Both the position numbers and the translations under genes were made by a program. DNA of 64,000 nt, taken from assembly GCA_963721445.1 (NCBI GenBank), contig CAVRIZ010000005.1:1960442-2024441 (forward strand), written 5' to 3'. Shown piece by piece: positions 9,861 to 18,522 of this stretch (position 1 is its first letter; each line of letters starts with the position of its first letter). This stretch comes from DAIOEK01 sp963721445. GTDB taxonomy: Bacteria; Chloroflexota; Anaerolineae; Anaerolineales; Anaerolineaceae. The notes under the pieces were generated by a model, which saw only the letters and a list, made by a program, of their open reading frames with translations, was not told the DNA's origin and made no database searches.

Positions 9861-10339
9861 ATGCCTGAAAAAATTACATTTACTGTCAATGGCATTGGTC
9901 GTACGGTTGAAGTTGAACCGGAAATGATGTTGATCGATGTCATCCGTGACGTGTTAAATTTGACCGGCACCAAACATGGCTGCGATAATGCCACCTGCGG
10001 TACCTGCGTCATGATCATGAATGGCAAGGCGATCAAAAGCTGTAATACCCCGGTGAGCAAAGCCGCAGGTGCGAACTCTTCTGACCGTTGAAGGGCTGGC
10101 AAAAGGCACCGAGTTACATCCTGTCCAAAAAGCAATTGCCGAATCGGGCGCGGTGCAATGCGGTTTCTGCACACCCGGAATTGTGATGGAACTGGTTGCG
10201 ATGCTGGAGACAAATCCACAGGCATCGGAAAACGAGATGACCAATGCTCTTGACAAAGCATCTCTGTCGGTGTACCGGATATGAACCAATTCGTGATGGT
10301 GCGATGATCGCGCAAAAACTGGTTCAGGAACGAAAATAA
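9861..10339 (+). CDS. 2Fe-2S iron-sulfur subunit of the molybdenum hydroxylase (two frameshifts)
   Basis: About 158 residues after removing two extra bases. The N-terminal plant-type ferredoxin domain has GCDNATCGTCVMIMNGK plus a later Cys (KSCNTPV). The helical second 2Fe-2S domain has QCGFCTPGIVM and HLCRCTGYEPIRDGA. All eight cluster cysteines are present. It carries electrons from the Mo centre of the preceding gene product, normally to an FAD subunit that is absent here. Frame breaks are near 10068 (one extra G, restoring KAAVRTLLTVEGLA) and 10254-10258 (restoring HLCRCTGY). The stop TAA is at 10337-10339, followed by a terminator hairpin. Confidence 0.88.
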
Positions 10340-10351
10340 GGTATCTTTAAT

Positions 10352-10385
10352 TGCTCCGTTGAAATTTTCAACGGAGCAGGTTTTC
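10352..10385 (+). terminator. Terminator between 2Fe-2S subunit and amidohydrolase genes
   Basis: TGCTCCGTTGA (10352-10362) pairs with TCAACGGAGCA (10368-10378), followed by GGTTTTCT. It ends or attenuates the transporter/Mo-hydroxylase transcript before the amidohydrolase. Confidence 0.8.
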
Positions 10386-10413
10386 TCATATACTTTTTGA
10401 AAAAGAGGATACT

Positions 10414-11622
10414 ATGGCATTCGATATTCTGATCAAAAATGCAAAGACCCGTTCTTCCGAAAGCAAGCTGCTCCAAATCGCGATACAGGGCGGTAAGATC
10501 GCAAAGATCGCGGAAAAAGTGGACGGCGATGCGAAGCAGGTCATCGACGCGAAGGGCAATCTGGTAACTGAGTCATTCGTAAACGGTCACCTGCACCTCT
10601 GCAAGGTCTACACCCTGAAGATGATGGATGATGAAGCTATCGGCGCCTACACCGGCGAATCGATGGGCGGCGCCATGACTGCCATCGAATTGGCTGCCAA
10701 AGTTAAAGAGAAATACGATGAGAAGTGGATCATCGAAAATGTTCGTAAAGCCGTTAAATTGGCAAACCGATTTGGTAATACCCACATTCGCGCATTTGCC
10801 GACACCGACACCACCGGAAAATTGGAAGGGGTGAAAGCCCTCCTCAAAGCCCGCGAAGAATTCAAAGGCAAGGTCGAGATCCAGGTCGTCGCTTTCCCCC
10901 AGGACGGAGTGGTTCGTGATCCCGGTGCTGAAGGGTACGTGGAAGAAGCCCTCAAGATGGGTGCTGATGTGGTTGGCGGTATCCCATGGATCGAGTACAC
11001 CGAGAAGGATGAACAGGAACACATCGACCGGATGTTCGCCCTGGCGAAGAAATACAATAAGGATGTCTCGATGCTGGTGGATGATGCCGGAGACCCTTCC
11101 CTGAAAACCCTCGAGATGATGGCTGTCAAAACTATCGAGATGGGCTGGCAGGGACGCGTCACTGCGCAGCATGCCCGCGCCATGGGTCTGTATGCCGAGC
11201 CGTACTACCGCAAGATCGAATATCTGCTGAAGAAAGCCCAGATTGGTCTGGTCTCCGACCCGCAAACCGGTCCGCTGTATGCCCGGGTGAAATCCCTCTA
11301 CAAAGCCGGCGTGAGTGTCGCCCTCGGTCAGGACGACATCGCGGATGCCTATTATCCCTACGGTCGCAATAACATGCTCGAGGTCGCTTTCCTGGCTTCC
11401 CACATCATGAATATGGTTGGTCGGGATGAGATGGAGATCCTGTACGATCTGATCACCACCAACGCCGCCAAGGCACTGAATATCAAGAACTACGGTCTCA
11501 AGGAAGGCTGCACCGCCGACCTGGTTGTCTTGGATGCCGAAAACGTCTGGGAAGCGCTCTGGTCACACGAAGCACCTTTGTATGTGGTCAAGAACGGTGT
11601 GGATATCACCGTAAAGAAATAA
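10414..11622 (+). CDS. CodA/AtzC-like amidohydrolase (cytosine deaminase family) with altered metal site
   Basis: 402 residues, a beta-barrel amidohydrolase close to cytosine deaminase and N-isopropylammelide amidohydrolase. FVNGHLHL supplies the first His pair, TAQHARAMGLY the later His, and ALGQDDIADAYYPYGRNNM the metal-binding Asp region. By eye, where CodA has VHCDEIDD (metal His and catalytic Glu) this protein reads MLVDDAGD, so the His appears to be Leu and the Glu Asp. Family role: hydrolytic deamination of a base or triazine-like ring. Here, next to purine oxidation genes, a purine or pyrimidine base is a likely substrate. The start has AGAGGA upstream. A long inverted repeat follows the stop. 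Confidence 0.82.
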   Translation: MAFDILIKNAKTRSSESKLLQIAIQGGKIAKIAEKVDGDAKQVIDAKGNLVTESFVNGHLHLCKVYTLKMMDDEAIGAYTGESMGGAMTAIELAAKVKEKYDEKWIIENVRKAVKLANRFGNTHIRAFADTDTTGKLEGVKALLKAREEFKGKVEIQVVAFPQDGVVRDPGAEGYVEEALKMGADVVGGIPWIEYTEKDEQEHIDRMFALAKKYNKDVSMLVDDAGDPSLKTLEMMAVKTIEMGWQGRVTAQHARAMGLYAEPYYRKIEYLLKKAQIGLVSDPQTGPLYARVKSLYKAGVSVALGQDDIADAYYPYGRNNMLEVAFLASHIMNMVGRDEMEILYDLITTNAAKALNIKNYGLKEGCTADLVVLDAENVWEALWSHEAPLYVVKNGVDITVKK

Positions 11623-11638
11623 TGAGTTGTTTACATAT

Positions 11639-11669
11639 TGTAGGGGAGGGTCTCAGACCCTCCCCTACA
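11639..11669. repeat. Perfect 15-bp palindrome between convergent genes
   Basis: TGTAGGGGAGGGTCT (11639-11653), one central base, then its exact reverse complement (11655-11669). It has no T-run, so it is a poor classical terminator. GC-rich palindromes of this kind often belong to dispersed REP-like families; it may also serve as a bidirectional 3'-end structure. Confidence 0.8.
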
Positions 11670-11716
11670 AACACCTGGCCCTACAACGAATAAATTCACC
11701 ATAAATTTAAATCCAT

Positions 11717-12562
11717 TCACACCGAGATCAACGCCACAGCCACCACGCACAATCCAACCCCCAACCATTGCCATTTGGATACAGGCTCTTTCATAATCAT
11801 CGCGGCCAACAACACATTGATCGCGGGATAGACCGAGGATAAGACCACAGCCACATCCTCGCGGGTGAATTGCCGCGCCAACATATAAAGTGCATTCCCG
11901 CCAGCATCCAATACTCCCGCCAGGAATGAGATTGGATTGGTAAAAAAAGAGGAGCGTGGCTCCCTCGAGAATAAGAGTATCATCAGGGAAACAAAAAGCG
12001 CTGTGGATCGGGAGATCACGAGTGGTGAAAAGACATACCCTCTGGGCACCTGGGCCATAAAAATATAGAAACCGCCAAACCCAAGTCCTGAGACGATGGT
12101 TAGAATAATTCCTTTAGTGGTCAACGGCACGCCATCTGCATTCGTGCGTGAGACCAGCCAGATACCTGCCAGGGCTAACACAAAGCCAACCAACGCACTG
12201 GTTGGAGGCAAGCCTGCCGACAGGCTGTTATATAACACCGGGACTGCCACACCGATCACGGCTGAAGCAGGCGCCACGATGGCGGAGTGATTGCTGGACA
12301 GGGCGATATAGAGCGAGCCAATCCCAATGCAGCCTACCGCTCCCGCCAAAATGGGCCATTTGACCACATCTACCGGTGGGAATACTTCCCTGCCGATCAA
12401 AATGACAGTGATCAACACCACCAATCCGGCGATCATGGAAACAACCAGGGTATGGAATTGCCTGCCGCGCCGCATGGCCAATCCGCCGGTAAAATCGCCT
12501 CCGCCCCAGGAAAGGGCAGATGCGATGGCGAACAGCGAACCGATTATTTGTGTTGGAAGCAT
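11717..12562 (-). CDS. DMT superfamily transporter (EamA family)
   Basis: 281 residues with ten hydrophobic segments in two EamA repeats. Features: ASALSWGGGDFTGGLAMRRG at the start, a Gly/Ala-rich segment with SSNHSAIVAPASAVIGVAVP in the first repeat, and DAGGNALYMLARQFTREDVA plus SSVYPAINVLLAAMIMKEP in the second, a classic EamA end. It probably exports or imports a small metabolite across the inner membrane; the substrate cannot be deduced. It stands alone on the minus strand between plus-strand operons. An alternative is a broader drug/metabolite or sugar-type carrier. Confidence 0.82.
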   Translation of the reverse strand: MLPTQIIGSLFAIASALSWGGGDFTGGLAMRRGRQFHTLVVSMIAGLVVLITVILIGREVFPPVDVVKWPILAGAVGCIGIGSLYIALSSNHSAIVAPASAVIGVAVPVLYNSLSAGLPPTSALVGFVLALAGIWLVSRTNADGVPLTTKGIILTIVSGLGFGGFYIFMAQVPRGYVFSPLVISRSTALFVSLMILLFSREPRSSFFTNPISFLAGVLDAGGNALYMLARQFTREDVAVVLSSVYPAINVLLAAMIMKEPVSKWQWLGVGLCVVAVALISV

Positions 12563-12792
12563 GATGGGATCCTGATGACGGGATTATTTGTTTCTCACCG
12601 AAGATTAATCCCTAAAATTGATCGATATGGTTGATATTGGCCTGGCATCGGTTTTTTGTAGATCCGAATACCAAATTATACCCGCCTCTTTCCTTACGTT
12701 ACGGGTTTTAAACCTTAGAGAGCCATCGAACCATTGAATAGAAATCCGATCTCTGAAATCCGGTTTCGGGTCTCATTTCTTTATTCTCATAA

Positions 12793-12801
12793 TGGTATAA
12801 T
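12793..12801 (+). promoter_or_regulatory. Extended -10 promoter for the oxidoreductase operon
   Basis: TGGTATAAT contains a perfect TATAAT (12796-12801) with an upstream TGn extension. The -35 region (about 12773) is weak. It lies 46 bases before the ferredoxin start at 12847, in the divergent spacer with the DMT gene. Confidence 0.65.
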
Positions 12802-12846
12802 CGGAAAGTCACCTATTTTTATCCAATTTCGTTAATGGAGGAATGA

Positions 12847-13098
12847 ATGCCCCCAAAGGGACGGATCGTAGTCGATGAGCGTTACTGTAAAGGCTGCGAG
12901 CTGTGTGTGGAATCGTGCCCGCAGGACGTGCTGGAATTGGCGGTTGACCGGATGACAGCCAAGGGCTACCACCCCGCAGAACTCAAAGCGATTGGTTGTA
13001 CTGGATGCGGTATCTGTGCGATCGTATGCCCGGATGCGGCAATCACTGTCTATCGTGAGATAAATCCAAAACCAGCTTCATCGGAGGGGAACGCATGA
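12847..13098 (+). CDS. 2-oxoacid:ferredoxin oxidoreductase delta subunit (2x[4Fe-4S] ferredoxin)
   Basis: 83 residues with two clear 4Fe-4S binding motifs: CKGCELCVESCP near the start and CTGCGICAIVCP about 38 residues later. It is the electron-accepting subunit of the four-subunit complex, passing electrons from the TPP site to soluble ferredoxin. GGAGG lies five bases before the ATG. The stop overlaps the alpha-subunit start by four bases. Confidence 0.92.
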   Translation: MPPKGRIVVDERYCKGCELCVESCPQDVLELAVDRMTAKGYHPAELKAIGCTGCGICAIVCPDAAITVYREINPKPASSEGNA

Positions 13099-14210
13099 GC
13101 AGGGAACTACTCAAAGGCAATGTCGCTGTCGCTGAAGCGTCAGTTCGGGTAGGATTGGAAGCCTATTATGGATACCCAATCACCCCACAAACAGAATTGC
13201 TGGAGCATTTATCCGCCCGCATGCCTGAGCTTGGACGAGCTTTCGTACAGGCTGAGAGCGAGTTAGGCGCAATCAATATGGTTTACGGCGCGGCGTGTAC
13301 CGGCGCAAGAGTGATGACCTCATCATCCAGCCCGGGCATCAGCTTGATGATGGAAGGGCTTTCCTATATCGCAGGCACAGAAGTCCCCATGGTACTGGTC
13401 GATGTGATGCGCGGCGGTCCAGGACTGGGAAATATTGCCCCAGCTCAGGCAGATTATAACCAGATCGTCCACGGTGGCGGTCATGGAGATTACCACGCCA
13501 TAGTCCTGGCACCGTCCAGTGTACAAGAATCCATCGATATGACTGTCCTGGCATTCGACCTGGCAGAAAAATATCGCGCAATCGGAGTAGTTCTAACCGA
13601 TGGGGCATTGGGTCAGATGATGGAACCTGCAGAATTGCCCGAGATGCGTCCTTTGGTGCATAAAGTACCGGATTGGGCAGTCTCCGGCGCAAAGGGTCGC
13701 GACCGGCGAATTTTGACCTCCATTTACCTGAATCCACCTGCTGAAGAAGTGACCAATCTGCGATTGTTACGGCGGTGGCAGGATATCCAGAAGAATGAAA
13801 TTCGGTATAAAGAATATTTTCTAGACGGTGCGGATTTTGTCGTCGTAGGATTTGGTTCGACCGGGCGGATCGCCCTGTCCGCAGTCAGGGCAGCCCGTGC
13901 AGAAGGAATTAAGGTTGGTCTCTTCCGACCGATCACCGTCAGTCCATTTCCATTCCCACAATTGGAAGAATTGGTTGGAAGCGCAAAGGGAATTCTGGTT
14001 ACAGAAATGAATTCCGGTCAGATGTTGGATGATGTCACACAACAGGTGCGTGGACGTGTTCCGGTGGAATTTTACGGTCGCCTCGGTGGTGTTGTTCCTT
14101 ACCCGGATGAAATACTCAATGAAATCCGCCGGATGGCCTCATCAGACTTGAAATTGGACGGCCACCCACGAGACCGCTGGTTGTCTCGAATGCCAATGCC
14201 GGTGAATTAA
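13095..14210 (+). CDS. 2-oxoacid:ferredoxin oxidoreductase alpha subunit (VorB/KorA-like)
   Basis: 371 residues covering the pyrimidine-binding half of a 2-oxoacid:ferredoxin oxidoreductase. Signs: GYPITPQTELLEHLS, QAESELGAINMVYGAA, GARVMTSSSSPGISLM and PMVLVDVMRGGPGLGN, then a C-terminal transketolase-C-like domain (VVGFGSTGRIAL, VTEMNSGQMLDDV). The complex oxidatively decarboxylates a branched 2-oxoacid or 2-oxoglutarate to an acyl-CoA with reduction of ferredoxin, in anaerobic metabolism. Sequence alone does not settle VOR against KOR; gene order delta-alpha-beta-gamma fits both. Start overlaps the ferredoxin stop; the beta gene follows after nine bases. Confidence 0.9.
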   Translation: MSRELLKGNVAVAEASVRVGLEAYYGYPITPQTELLEHLSARMPELGRAFVQAESELGAINMVYGAACTGARVMTSSSSPGISLMMEGLSYIAGTEVPMVLVDVMRGGPGLGNIAPAQADYNQIVHGGGHGDYHAIVLAPSSVQESIDMTVLAFDLAEKYRAIGVVLTDGALGQMMEPAELPEMRPLVHKVPDWAVSGAKGRDRRILTSIYLNPPAEEVTNLRLLRRWQDIQKNEIRYKEYFLDGADFVVVGFGSTGRIALSAVRAARAEGIKVGLFRPITVSPFPFPQLEELVGSAKGILVTEMNSGQMLDDVTQQVRGRVPVEFYGRLGGVVPYPDEILNEIRRMASSDLKLDGHPRDRWLSRMPMPVN

Positions 14211-14219
14211 GGAGATCAT

Positions 14220-14990
14220 ATGGATACCACAGAGACTTTAGTTTACGCTCGACCGGAATCCTTTACTCCGGCTCAAACACATTATTGTCCCGGTTGCACC
14301 CATGGTGTTGCCCACCGCCTGGTGGCGGAAGTGTTGGATGAGATGGGCTTGCGGGAGAATACGATAGGCGTAGCCTCAGTGGGCTGTTCGGTTTTCGCCT
14401 ACAACTATTTCAATTTTGACTTTGTCCAGGCACCACACGGTCGCGCTCCCGCGATGGCAACCGGCATAAAACGAGTGTATCCCGACAAGATCGTCATGAC
14501 CTATCAGGGCGATGGCGACCTGGCTTCCATAGGAATGGGGGAAATTGTAGCTGCGGCTGCCCGTGGTGAAAATATCACGGTTATCTTTATTAATAACGCC
14601 AACTATGGGATGACCGGCGGTCAGATGGCACCCACCACTTTGCCGGGCCAAAAAACCACCAGTTCCCCGCAAGGACGGGATGTGGAGACGATGGGTTACC
14701 CGATCCGGGCCTCTGAGCTTCTTTCTACTTTGACAGGAGCGAGTTATGTTGTACGGCGCAGCCTGCATGACCCCAAAAATATCCGCTTGTCCAAGAAAGC
14801 GATTCGCACTGCGTTTGAAACACAGGTGCGTGGACTGGGCTTTTCGATGGTCGAGTTGCTCTCTGTCTGCCCGACCAATTGGGGCATGACCCCGTCTGAT
14901 TCACTCACCTGGATCCAGGAACATATGGTCCCTTATTATGCGCTGGGTGATTACAAAGTTTCAGATGGTATTGCGGACTTTAAGGCTTAG
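14220..14990 (+). CDS. 2-oxoacid:ferredoxin oxidoreductase beta subunit, TPP-binding (VorA/KorB-like)
   Basis: 256 residues with the TPP-binding module: CPGCTHGVAHRLVAEVL near the N-terminus, GRAPAMATGIKRVYP, and the metal/TPP motif GDGDLASIGMGEIVAAA followed by NNANYGMTGGQMAPTT. It forms the catalytic core with the alpha subunit. AAGGAGATC precedes the ATG. Length and motifs are those of the short beta subunit of VOR/KOR enzymes. Confidence 0.92.
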   Translation: MDTTETLVYARPESFTPAQTHYCPGCTHGVAHRLVAEVLDEMGLRENTIGVASVGCSVFAYNYFNFDFVQAPHGRAPAMATGIKRVYPDKIVMTYQGDGDLASIGMGEIVAAAARGENITVIFINNANYGMTGGQMAPTTLPGQKTTSSPQGRDVETMGYPIRASELLSTLTGASYVVRRSLHDPKNIRLSKKAIRTAFETQVRGLGFSMVELLSVCPTNWGMTPSDSLTWIQEHMVPYYALGDYKVSDGIADFKA

Positions 14991-15000
14991 GGAGGCATTG

Positions 15001-15537
15001 ATGCAGACTGAAGTGATTATCTCCGGCTTTGGTGGACAGGGAGTCCTCTTCGCAGGACAATTGCTTTCCTACGCGGCCATGGATCAGGGAAAAAATGTAA
15101 CCTGGATTCCATCCTATGGACCTGAAATGCGCGGTGGGACGGCGAATTGTACCGTAGTGATCGCAGATGAAGAAATTGGTTCACCTTTTGTTAAAGATCC
15201 ACAGGCGGCTCTGGTGATGAATTTACCATCTTTGGATAAATATGAACCAATGATCCAACCAGGGGGAGTTTTAGTGGTCAATACATCCATGGTCAATCGC
15301 GTTCCGACTCGGACTGATATCAAGGTGGTCAGTATCCCGGCCAATGAGATCGCGGAAGAATTGGGTGATCGACGTATGATGAATATGGTGATGTTGGGTG
15401 GTTTATTGGTCAATCTGCCTGTGATCAAACTGGAGGATATGGAGAAATCATTGCAAGCCCATATGCCTGCCAAGCTCGCAAAAATGCTGCAAGCGAATTA
15501 CAAGGCGTTGCGAAAGGGCGCGGAGTACAGAGCCTAG
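15001..15537 (+). CDS. 2-oxoacid:ferredoxin oxidoreductase gamma subunit (VorC/KorC-like)
   Basis: 178 residues, typical of the CoA-binding gamma domain: ISGFGGQGVLFAGQLLSYAA at the start, PSYGPEMRGGTANCTVVI, and DRRMMNMVMLGGL. I start at ATG 15001, directly after GGGAGGC and 10 bases past the beta stop, rather than at an upstream in-frame start inside the beta gene. It is the last gene of the operon and is followed by a good terminator. Confidence 0.92.
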   Translation: MQTEVIISGFGGQGVLFAGQLLSYAAMDQGKNVTWIPSYGPEMRGGTANCTVVIADEEIGSPFVKDPQAALVMNLPSLDKYEPMIQPGGVLVVNTSMVNRVPTRTDIKVVSIPANEIAEELGDRRMMNMVMLGGLLVNLPVIKLEDMEKSLQAHMPAKLAKMLQANYKALRKGAEYRA

Positions 15538-15569
15538 ACCTATCTTTACTGAGTAGATCATCAAATTCG

Positions 15570-15606
15570 ATATCGGAAGCCTGTCAGACTTCCGATATTT
15601 CTTTAA
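15570..15606 (+). terminator. Rho-independent terminator of the oxidoreductase operon
   Basis: ATATCGGAAG (15570-15579) pairs with CTTCCGATAT (15589-15598), then TTCTTT. It is placed 33 bases after the gamma-subunit stop. Confidence 0.85.
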
Positions 15607-15612
15607 GCCAAA

Positions 15613-15643
15613 TTGATTGTGGTATAGCCTATTACTATATAAT
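15613..15643 (+). promoter_or_regulatory. Putative promoter of the MASE1 kinase gene
   Basis: TTGATT at 15613-15618 and TATAAT at 15638-15643 with a 19-base spacer. The predicted transcript begins near 15650, which argues for a kinase start at ATG 15666 rather than GTG 15648. Confidence 0.5.
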
Positions 15644-15665
15644 CAAGGTGGTATCCAAGAACCCG

Positions 15666-17707
15666 ATGAAAAATATGACACAGGAAAAATGGTTTCGAAC
15701 TTCAGGGAGCTACATCCTGAGCATAATTGGCTTGGGAATCATATATCATCTGGCAGCCCGGTTGGGGTTGCAAATGGCCAATGTCCAGCCAAACACATCT
15801 CCTGTATGGCCACCGACTGGGATTGCAATTGCCGCCCTCTTATTGTTTGGAATTCGGTACTGGCCAGGGATCGCGCTAGGTGTGATTTTTGGATATTTAT
15901 TTAATAATAACGCCCTGAATATTTCGGTTGGATTGGCTTTCGGAAATTCTCTCGAAGCGATTGCCGCTGCCTATCTATTACGAAAAATCACCAAATTTCA
16001 TAACACGCTGGACAGGATCCAGGACGTGATCGGTCTGGCAATTTGGGGAGCGGCTGCCACAACCATTTCAGCATCGATCGGAGTGATCACCCTACTCTTG
16101 GTGGGTACCGAAATCCAGAATGTGGTCTGGACGGTATGGTATACCTGGTGGATCGGTGACTTCATGGGGGCATTGGTTATCACACCATTGCTGCTCGTTT
16201 GGATCACCCATTGGCCGATCCAGTGGAATACCAGAAAAGCATTTGAAGTGATGGTTGTGCTCGTGCTCCTGCTCTTGGTTACTGGATATGTCTTCACAAA
16301 TCAAACCATAGGCAGGGTCACCCACGAAGCTATGATCTATGTGATCTTTCCATTCGTGATCTACTCAGCCTTGCGGTTCACTCAACTTGGAGCAGTAAGC
16401 GCAGTCACGCTTGTTTCTGGAATCGCCATCTATGGCACAGCGATCGGATCTGGTCCGCTGGTTCGAAATTCATTGAACGAGTTCCTCAATCCTGTTGCAG
16501 ACATTCATGGGTGTGGTCTCTCTGACTGCGCTTACGCTGGCAGCCACGACAACTCAACGGCAGATCGCTGAAGAAGCATTGCGTCAGAGGGTAAAAGACC
16601 TGGCGAAGCTGAACGATTCCTCCCAGACCTTTCTCGGGATTTTCGATACACATACGATCTATGATACAGTCTCCAGGTTTGCTGTGGAAAAGTTCGAATT
16701 GAACGCAGCCTGGATCGAGATCAGGAATGGCAATGAGTCCAAACGAAGCATCATTGCACCATACAAAATATCTGAAAACCAAATCGATGAGATTAACGCT
16801 TTTATTGCTACCCAGTCGGTTTCTACGGAAACCGATATTAGTAAGAGTTTCACACTGACTACGAAGGGACTTAGTGGTTCGGTTGCATTGTTGCCGTTGA
16901 AATTTGCCGGAAGGCAAATCGGTCAGTTGGATATAATGAGTTTCAATCCGTTTTTCTTTAACACAGATCGGGAAATACTCCTCGATTCGTATGCCAATCT
17001 GGCTGCAGTGGCGATCCAGAATACCTGGCTTCTGGATCAAGTAAAAAGCGGAAATGAGCGACTTCATGCCCTCTCGCATCGCCTCATGGAAGTCCAGGAA
17101 TCAGAACGGCTTCACCTGTCACGCGAACTCCATGATGAATCCGGTCAGGTTATTTCAGCCATGATGGTTCAATTAGGCTTGCTTGAACGTGATGCGGAAA
17201 ATCCCGAATTGATCACTAAACATGCGAATGAATTGAAACATATTGCTGCAGATGTACTGAAGCAATTTGCACGAAATGGCAGTACGATTGCGACCCGCAA
17301 GCCTGGATCATCTCGGTCTGGTCACTGCCCTTGATCAGTATATTTCCGATTTTGGCAGGCAGCATAATATCGATGTCCAGTTCGAATCGGTCGTATCATC
17401 GGGGAAACGGCATCCCCTGGAGGTCGAAACTGCCTTATTCCGAATCGTTCAGGAATCGTTAACCAATGTTCTGCTTCACGCCCGGGCAACCCGCGTGGAT
17501 GTATTGTTAAGCGAACGGAAAAAATCATTAAATGTCATGGTGGAAGATAACGGCGTTGGTTTCGTTCCGGAAAATGTGTCTGAGCAATCCCATCTTGGCC
17601 TGTTTGGTATGCGGGAACGGGTGGAGATGCTGGGTGGCAAATTTACGATAGAAAGCGGCATCGGAAAAGGAACGATGATCCAGGTGGAGGTTCCGAGTGG
17701 CAATTAA
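15666..17707 (+). CDS. MASE1 membrane sensor histidine kinase, NarL-type partner (two frameshifts)
   Basis: About 680 residues once two extra bases are removed (near 16482, restoring NESSILLQTFMGVVSL, and in TTT at 17264-17266, restoring DVLKQLHEMAVRLRP). The N-terminal MASE1 domain of about eight membrane segments includes SPVWPPTGIAIAALLLFG and WYTWWIGDFMGALVITPLL. A GAF-like domain follows, then a HisKA_3 dimerisation helix with the phospho-accepting His in LSRELHDESGQ, and an HATPase with ESLTNVLLHARA, VEDNGVGF and GLFGMRERVEMLGG. The kinase senses an unknown membrane or GAF signal and phosphorylates the response regulator encoded next, whose start overlaps this stop. The start could also be GTG 15648 or ATG 15675. 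Confidence 0.85.
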
Positions 17708-18335
17708 AGTTTTGATAGCGGATGACCATGCGATAGTCAGGGCTGGTCTGAGAACTTTGGTCACTTCCGAAGCAGACCTTTTCCTGGTGGGTGAAGCCAC
17801 TGGCGGATTGGAAGCGATTGAAAAGGTCCACGACCTATCCCCTGATGTATTGGTACTCGATATCAGCATGACCGACCTGGATGGGATCGAGGTTATCCGA
17901 ACACTCAAGAAAGAGGGCAGTTCATGCGCCATTCTTGTTCTGACCGTCCATGAAGATGAAGCGCTGCTGAGAGAGGCCATCAAACTCGGAGCCGCTGGAT
18001 ATATCATTAAACATGCTGCGGAATCAGAACTGATTGCCGCCGTGCATTCAGTGTATCGTGGCGAGTTATATGTTCACCCCAAAATGATCCGTTCTTTACT
18101 GCAACCCGATAACCAAATCCCGCGGCAGGAAACTTCGGGAGGAGAGCCGCTTACCGCTCGCGAAGAAGAGGTGTTGAAGCTTATTGTCCAGGGGTATACC
18201 AACAAGCAGGTCGCCGAAGAGCTCAGCATCAGTACCCGGACTGTGGAAGGTCACCGTGCAAACCTGACCGATAAACTTGGCATTCGCAGCAGGGTGGACT
18301 TGCTCAGGTATGCACGCGAACATAAAATTCTTTAG
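17697..18335 (+). CDS. NarL/FixJ-family response regulator
   Basis: 212 residues. The receiver domain has ADDHAIVRAGLRTLV, the phospho-acceptor Asp in VLVLDISMTDLDG, the Thr in ILVLTVHEDE and Lys in GYIIKHA. The LuxR-type HTH runs from LTAREEEVLKLIVQGYTN through STRTVEGHRANLTDKLGI. The start is GTG 17697 with GGTGGAGG eight bases upstream, inside the end of the kinase gene, so the two are translationally coupled and form one two-component system. Target genes are unknown; the nucleoside operon that follows is separated by two terminators. Confidence 0.92.
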   Translation: MAIKVLIADDHAIVRAGLRTLVTSEADLFLVGEATGGLEAIEKVHDLSPDVLVLDISMTDLDGIEVIRTLKKEGSSCAILVLTVHEDEALLREAIKLGAAGYIIKHAAESELIAAVHSVYRGELYVHPKMIRSLLQPDNQIPRQETSGGEPLTAREEEVLKLIVQGYTNKQVAEELSISTRTVEGHRANLTDKLGIRSRVDLLRYAREHKIL

Positions 18336-18357
18336 TCTGGAACAATATTCGTAACGA

Positions 18358-18386
18358 ATCCCCGTATAAATTACGGGGATATTTTT
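18358..18386 (+). terminator. Terminator 1 after the two-component system
   Basis: ATCCCCGTA (18358-18366) pairs with TACGGGGAT (18372-18380), then ATTTTT. Confidence 0.85.
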
Positions 18387-18428
18387 GAAAGATATCCGAA
18401 TTAAATACCTGGAAAATCACTCAATAAA

Positions 18429-18460
18429 ACCCAAATATATCCGCTTATATTCGGGTTTTT
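18429..18460 (+). terminator. Terminator 2, in tandem
   Basis: ACCCAAATATA (18429-18439) pairs, with one mismatch, with TATATTCGGGT (18446-18456), then four more T. With the preceding hairpin it insulates the second nucleoside operon; it could also be a leader attenuator of that operon. Confidence 0.7.
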
Positions 18461-18522
18461 GATTCCCTATTATTAAATATACTATTTGCCTATTGTCATT
18501 TCACCCAATCAGACTGGATACC

